Positions 49,169 through 52,402 of a stretch of 52,402 nucleotides of DNA are shown in pieces; the stretch's first letter is position 1; each line of letters begins with the position of its first letter. The stretch covers positions 1 to 52,402 of the forward strand of contig NZ_RQXT01000050.1 of assembly GCF_003863365.1 (NCBI RefSeq). The letters are read 5' to 3'. The notes beneath the pieces are model-generated. The model was not told where the DNA came from. It saw nothing but the letters and a program-made list of their open reading frames with translations, and did no database searches. The stretch is from Mesorhizobium tamadayense (lineage in GTDB: Bacteria; Pseudomonadota; Alphaproteobacteria; Rhizobiales; Rhizobiaceae). A program made the position numbers and the translations under genes.

Positions 49169-49978
49169 TCAGCCGGCAGTCGCGCCGTTGGTCTTCAGCA
49201 TCATGCCGGCGATCTCCTTGACCAGCTTGGCGGCGACGAGCGCGGTGACGTTGGAAAGGTCCTGGCGTGGATTGTACTCGACGACGTCGGCGGCGACGAT
49301 TGGCTGGTCTATTCCCTGAATCAAGCCGACCACCTGGCGGGTGGTGAAACCGCCCGGTTCACGGTGGGAAATGCCGGGCGCGAAGGCCGGATCGAGCGCG
49401 TCGATATCCATCGAGATATAGACGGGCGTCCTGAGGTCGAGCCGCAACCCTTCCTTGAAATGCCGCATCTCAACCACCTCGACGCCGAAGCGCTTGAACT
49501 GCTCGCGGTGATGGTCGTTGACGGTGCGCAAGCCGATCTGGATCAGCCGGTCGGCGAGCCGCTCCTCCATGATGCGGGCAAAGGGCGAGGTGTGCGAGCG
49601 CGGATTGTCGTCGTAGGAATGATAGATATCCGGATGCGCGTCGATATGGACGATGGTCAGACTCTGGTGGCGGCGACGCACCGCTCGCAGAACCGGCCAG
49701 GCAATCGCGTGGTCACCGCCGAGCGAGATCAGCGGATAGCCTGCATCGAGCGCGCGGTCGACCTCGCTCTCGATCCGCTGCCACGGGTCGCCGGGCCGGG
49801 TGAAATCGATATCGCCATGATCGACGAAGCGGTCGGTCAGATCGAAACCGGTTTCCGACCATGAGGTATAGGCGTCGCTGGCGAGCTCGCGGCGGATCAG
49901 CGGTGGCGCCTCGGCCGGCCCGCGCAGGTAGGACGAGTTCTCGTCATGCGGAATGCCCAAAAGCGAGACCTTGGCCAC
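49169..49978 (-). CDS. Agmatinase/ureohydrolase-family enzyme
   Basis: A 269-residue manganese enzyme with all ureohydrolase motifs: ISLGGDHAIAWPVL (about residue 85), IVHIDAHPDIYHSYDD (about residue 110) and VYISMDIDALDPAFAPGISH (about residue 187). These bind the two Mn ions. The family hydrolyses agmatine, arginine or related guanidino compounds to urea; the short length and GISHREPGG loop fit agmatinase better than arginase. Not in the same operon as the deiminase-type gene at 17297, but a second guanidino enzyme in the window. It is followed by dapB 58 bases on. Confidence 0.88.
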   Translation of the reverse strand: MAKVSLLGIPHDENSSYLRGPAEAPPLIRRELASDAYTSWSETGFDLTDRFVDHGDIDFTRPGDPWQRIESEVDRALDAGYPLISLGGDHAIAWPVLRAVRRRHQSLTIVHIDAHPDIYHSYDDNPRSHTSPFARIMEERLADRLIQIGLRTVNDHHREQFKRFGVEVVEMRHFKEGLRLDLRTPVYISMDIDALDPAFAPGISHREPGGFTTRQVVGLIQGIDQPIVAADVVEYNPRQDLSNVTALVAAKLVKEIAGMMLKTNGATAG

Positions 49979-50065
49979 GACATTCTCCCTCGTTGCGCAG
50001 ACAGGGTGCCTCTATAGACGCCCGAGCTGGCGGTTGCGACCGGAGGCGCTTGGGCCAGGTGCCAA

Positions 50066-52186
50066 CTAAGCGTTCAGCTCTTGCGCCTTCCGCAGCCAGA
50101 CCTTGTTGTCGTGGAAGGCGGCACCGCCGTAAGGCGCGGGCGCGTCGGCGCCGGTGAGCACGTTGATGCCTTCGCCGCGCTCATGCGCGCTGTTCGGCCA
50201 GATGCCTTCGGCCACCACCACGCCGCGCTTCACGCCGTCGAAGAGCTTGGCATGCAGCACGATATCGCCGCGGCGGTTGCCGACCTCGACGCGGCCGCCG
50301 TCTTCAATCCCGAGCGCCGCCGCGTCCTCGGGATGGAGCAGCAGTTCCGGCCTGCCTTCCTTGGCCCTCGACACCGGCGTCTCGGAAAAGGTCGAGTTGA
50401 GGAAATTGCGCGCCGGCGACGTCGTCAGCCGGAACGGGTGCTCGTCATCCGCCACCTCGATCAGGTCAACATGGTCGGGGAATTCCGGCAGTCGTTCCAC
50501 CGGCCCGAACAGGCCCATGCTTTTCGGCGGCCGGTTGGGCGCCGACTGTCCGGTCCAGTTGGCCCGGAAGTGAAACTTCCCATCGGCGTGGCCGAAGCCG
50601 TTGATGAAATGCGCGTCGTTGAAATCGGGCTGCAGATCGACCCACTTCTGTCCCTTGAGGCTGTCGAAGCTGCCGATCCCACGCTTGCCCAGAATGATGT
50701 CGATATGCTCCCGCTCGGTCAGGCCGAAGCCAGGCCGGTCGCCGACGCCCAGCCGCTTGCCGAGTTCTTCATTGACGTAGTGGTTGGTGCGCGGTCCTTC
50801 CGGCGGCTCGATCAGCTTGGGGCCGAGCGTGATGTGCTGGTTGCCGCCGCCCTTGTAGATGTCGTCATGCTCCAAAAACATCGTCGCCGGCAGCACGACA
50901 TCGGCCAGCTTGGCCGTATCGGTCATGAACTGCTCGTGCACGCAGGTGAAGAGGTCCTCGCGCAGAAACCCCTGCTTCACCAGGCGCTGCTCCGGCGCGA
51001 CATTGGCCGGATTGGTGTTCTGGATCAGCATCGCCGTCACCGGCGGGCCGCCATAAAGCGCGTCCGCCGCGCCGGTCAGCACCGGGCCGATGCGGGAATG
51101 GTCGAGATAGCGGATGTTCGGGTCCCGCATCGCGGTGCCTTCCAGCACGTCCTGGTTCAGCTTGAAGATGCCGGAATTGGAGTGGAAGGCACCGCCGCCT
51201 TCATATTGCCAGGCGCCGGTGACGGCGGCGATGCAGGAGGCGGCGTGCATGTTGACCGAGCCGTTGCGCTGGCGCGCAAAGCCGTAGCCGAGGCGGAAGT
51301 AGGTCTTCTTCGTCGTGCCGACGAGATGGGCGAAGGTTTCGATCTCGGCGACGGTCAACCCCGTGATGGCAGCCGCCCATTCCGGCGTGCGTGTCTTGAG
51401 GTGCTCTTCCAGCCCGCGCGGATCGTCGGTGTATTTTTCGAGATAGGCGCGGTCGGCCATGCCGTCGCGGAACAAGACATGCATCACCGCGCAGGCCAGC
51501 GCGCCGTCCGTGCCGGGCTTCAGCACCAGGCCGAGATCGGCCTGCTTCACGGTGGCGTTCTCGTAGATGTCGATGACGACGATCCTGGCGCCGCGTTCCT
51601 TGCGCGCCCGGGTGGCATGGGTCATGACGTTGACCTGAGTGACCACGGCATTGGTGCCCCAGATGACCACACAATCCGACTTCGCCATCTCGCGCGGATC
51701 GGGTCCGCGCAAGGCGCCCGCCCCCATCATCCAGCCGGTCCAGGCGAGATTGGTGCAGATCGAGCCGAAGAAGCCGGAATATTTCTTCGCGTGCCGCAGC
51801 CGCTCGATGCCGTCGCGCTGCACCAGCCCCATCGTGCCGGCATAGTAATAAGGCCAGACTGTCTCCGAGCCGTGTTTCTCCTCGGCCGCGATGAACTTCT
51901 CGGCGACGAGGTCGAGGGCTGCGTCCCAGCTCGCTTCCTTCCAGGCGCCCGCGCCCTTGGCTCCGGCGCGCACCAGCGGTTTCAGCAGGCGGTCGGGGTG
52001 ATGGACGCGATCGGCATAGCGGGCGACCTTGGCGCAGACGACGCCCGCCGTGTAGCTGTTCGCCTTGGCGCCATGGACGCGGCCGATCCGGTTGTTGTCG
52101 AGCAGCTCGACCTCGAGCGCGCAGGTGGATGGGCAATCATGCGGACAGGCCGAATGGCCGATGCGAAGCTTGGCGTGCTGGTTCAT
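50066..52186 (-). CDS. Molybdopterin oxidoreductase with N-terminal [4Fe-4S] site
   Basis: A 706-residue DMSO-reductase-family protein. The iron-sulfur ligands are Cys14, Cys18, Cys22 and Cys51 in SACPHDCPSTCALEV and GVVCAKVARYA. Molybdopterin-binding parts: CTNLAWTGWMMGAG, DCVVIWGTNAVVTQVN, MLIQNTNPANVAPEQ, and a C-terminal dinucleotide-binding domain (PFRLTTSPARNFLNSTFSET, then ELLLHPEDAAALGI). There is no Tat signal, so the enzyme is cytoplasmic. No Fe-S or membrane partner gene is adjacent. The substrate cannot be predicted. ATG 52186 used; the in-frame extension to 52240 runs into the repeat. Confidence 0.9.
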   Translation of the reverse strand: MNQHAKLRIGHSACPHDCPSTCALEVELLDNNRIGRVHGAKANSYTAGVVCAKVARYADRVHHPDRLLKPLVRAGAKGAGAWKEASWDAALDLVAEKFIAAEEKHGSETVWPYYYAGTMGLVQRDGIERLRHAKKYSGFFGSICTNLAWTGWMMGAGALRGPDPREMAKSDCVVIWGTNAVVTQVNVMTHATRARKERGARIVVIDIYENATVKQADLGLVLKPGTDGALACAVMHVLFRDGMADRAYLEKYTDDPRGLEEHLKTRTPEWAAAITGLTVAEIETFAHLVGTTKKTYFRLGYGFARQRNGSVNMHAASCIAAVTGAWQYEGGGAFHSNSGIFKLNQDVLEGTAMRDPNIRYLDHSRIGPVLTGAADALYGGPPVTAMLIQNTNPANVAPEQRLVKQGFLREDLFTCVHEQFMTDTAKLADVVLPATMFLEHDDIYKGGGNQHITLGPKLIEPPEGPRTNHYVNEELGKRLGVGDRPGFGLTEREHIDIILGKRGIGSFDSLKGQKWVDLQPDFNDAHFINGFGHADGKFHFRANWTGQSAPNRPPKSMGLFGPVERLPEFPDHVDLIEVADDEHPFRLTTSPARNFLNSTFSETPVSRAKEGRPELLLHPEDAAALGIEDGGRVEVGNRRGDIVLHAKLFDGVKRGVVVAEGIWPNSAHERGEGINVLTGADAPAPYGGAAFHDNKVWLRKAQELNA

Positions 52187-52240
52187 GGCGGGGTGTGTAG
52201 CGGGTTTTGGGGAAGAGATGTAGGGCCAGATGGGGCGCAA

Positions 52241-52402
52241 GCGCCGATCTCACCCCCTTGTGGGGGAGATGTCGCCGAAGGCGACAGAGGGGGTCGCCGC
52301 GCGTGGAGCGCTAGCGTCTTCTATGCCGAGACGACGTTGGCACTCTACGTGAGACTACCCCCTCTGCCCTGCCGGGCATCTCCCCCTCAAGGGACCCTCA
52401 AG
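52241..52402. repeat. Mosaic palindromic repeat, family A, copy 4 (cut by window edge)
   Basis: Left arm GATCTCACCCCCTTGTGGGG then GAGATGTCGCCGAAGGCGAC, right arm ACCCCCTCTGCCCTGCCGGG then CATCTCCCCCTCAAGGGACC at the window end. It lies directly upstream of the molybdopterin oxidoreductase gene. Confidence 0.78.

Overview
The window looks like a chromosomal piece of a Mesorhizobium-type alphaproteobacterium (Hyphomicrobiales). The clues are high GC, small rhizobial families (DUF982, DUF680), a NolR-like ArsR regulator, HdaA beside a CDP-alcohol phosphatidyltransferase and purMN, an alphaproteobacterial LexA box, GGAAC-N18-TT promoter motifs of the general stress response type, and four families of dispersed palindromic intergenic repeats. 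No rRNA, CRISPR array, plasmid origin or intact insertion sequence was found.

Layout. 0.1-7 kb: a Tlde1/L,D-transpeptidase-like envelope protein, a DUF2231 membrane protein, a methyltransferase, and a translationally coupled leftward operon of type III polyketide synthase, methyltransferase and FAD oxidoreductase. 7-11.6 kb: a copper island with a membrane-anchored multicopper oxidase (fused to DUF4396) diverging from a second multicopper oxidase, cueR and a cytochrome c'-like gene; a textbook CueR promoter lies in the divergent gap. 11.7-17 kb: small accessory genes, a SRAP (YedK-type) gene, and two short genes diverging from a LexA/SOS box. 17.3-25.1 kb: a catabolic locus with an M20 amidohydrolase and an amidinotransferase/deiminase-family enzyme, divergent from a LysR regulator that precedes a PotABCD-type ABC importer; a similar 36-bp element lies upstream of both operons. 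25.4-28.7 kb: cytochrome b561, NolR-like regulator, two DUF982 genes and two candidate small RNAs, with stress-type promoter motifs. 28.7-31 kb: a lower-GC islet (GT8 glycosyltransferase, hexapeptide acetyltransferase, truncated decarboxylase) on the 3' side of tRNA-Arg(UCU).

31-41.6 kb: NDUFS4-like complex I subunit, an FMN reductase/NTF2 fusion, a CzcO-like flavoprotein, tRNA-Pro(UGG) followed by remnants (RHH antitoxin without a normal start, a possible IS end), then the housekeeping block hdaA, PerM-type permease, CDP-alcohol phosphatidyltransferase, an O-methyltransferase, purM, purN, and a SixA-like phosphatase. 41.8-52.4 kb: a tandem DUF680 family with a decayed copy, two orphan TetR-like operators, a TctDE-type two-component system, an SsuABC/TauABC-like importer, a frameshifted dapB, an agmatinase-family enzyme and a cytoplasmic molybdopterin oxidoreductase.

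The best candidates for undescribed biology are the coordinately controlled hydrolase/amidinotransferase/ABC locus, the stress-promoter DUF982 plus small-RNA locus, the SOS-boxed small-gene pair, and the copper island with its fused oxidase. All assignments come from reading the sequence by eye; no database search was run.
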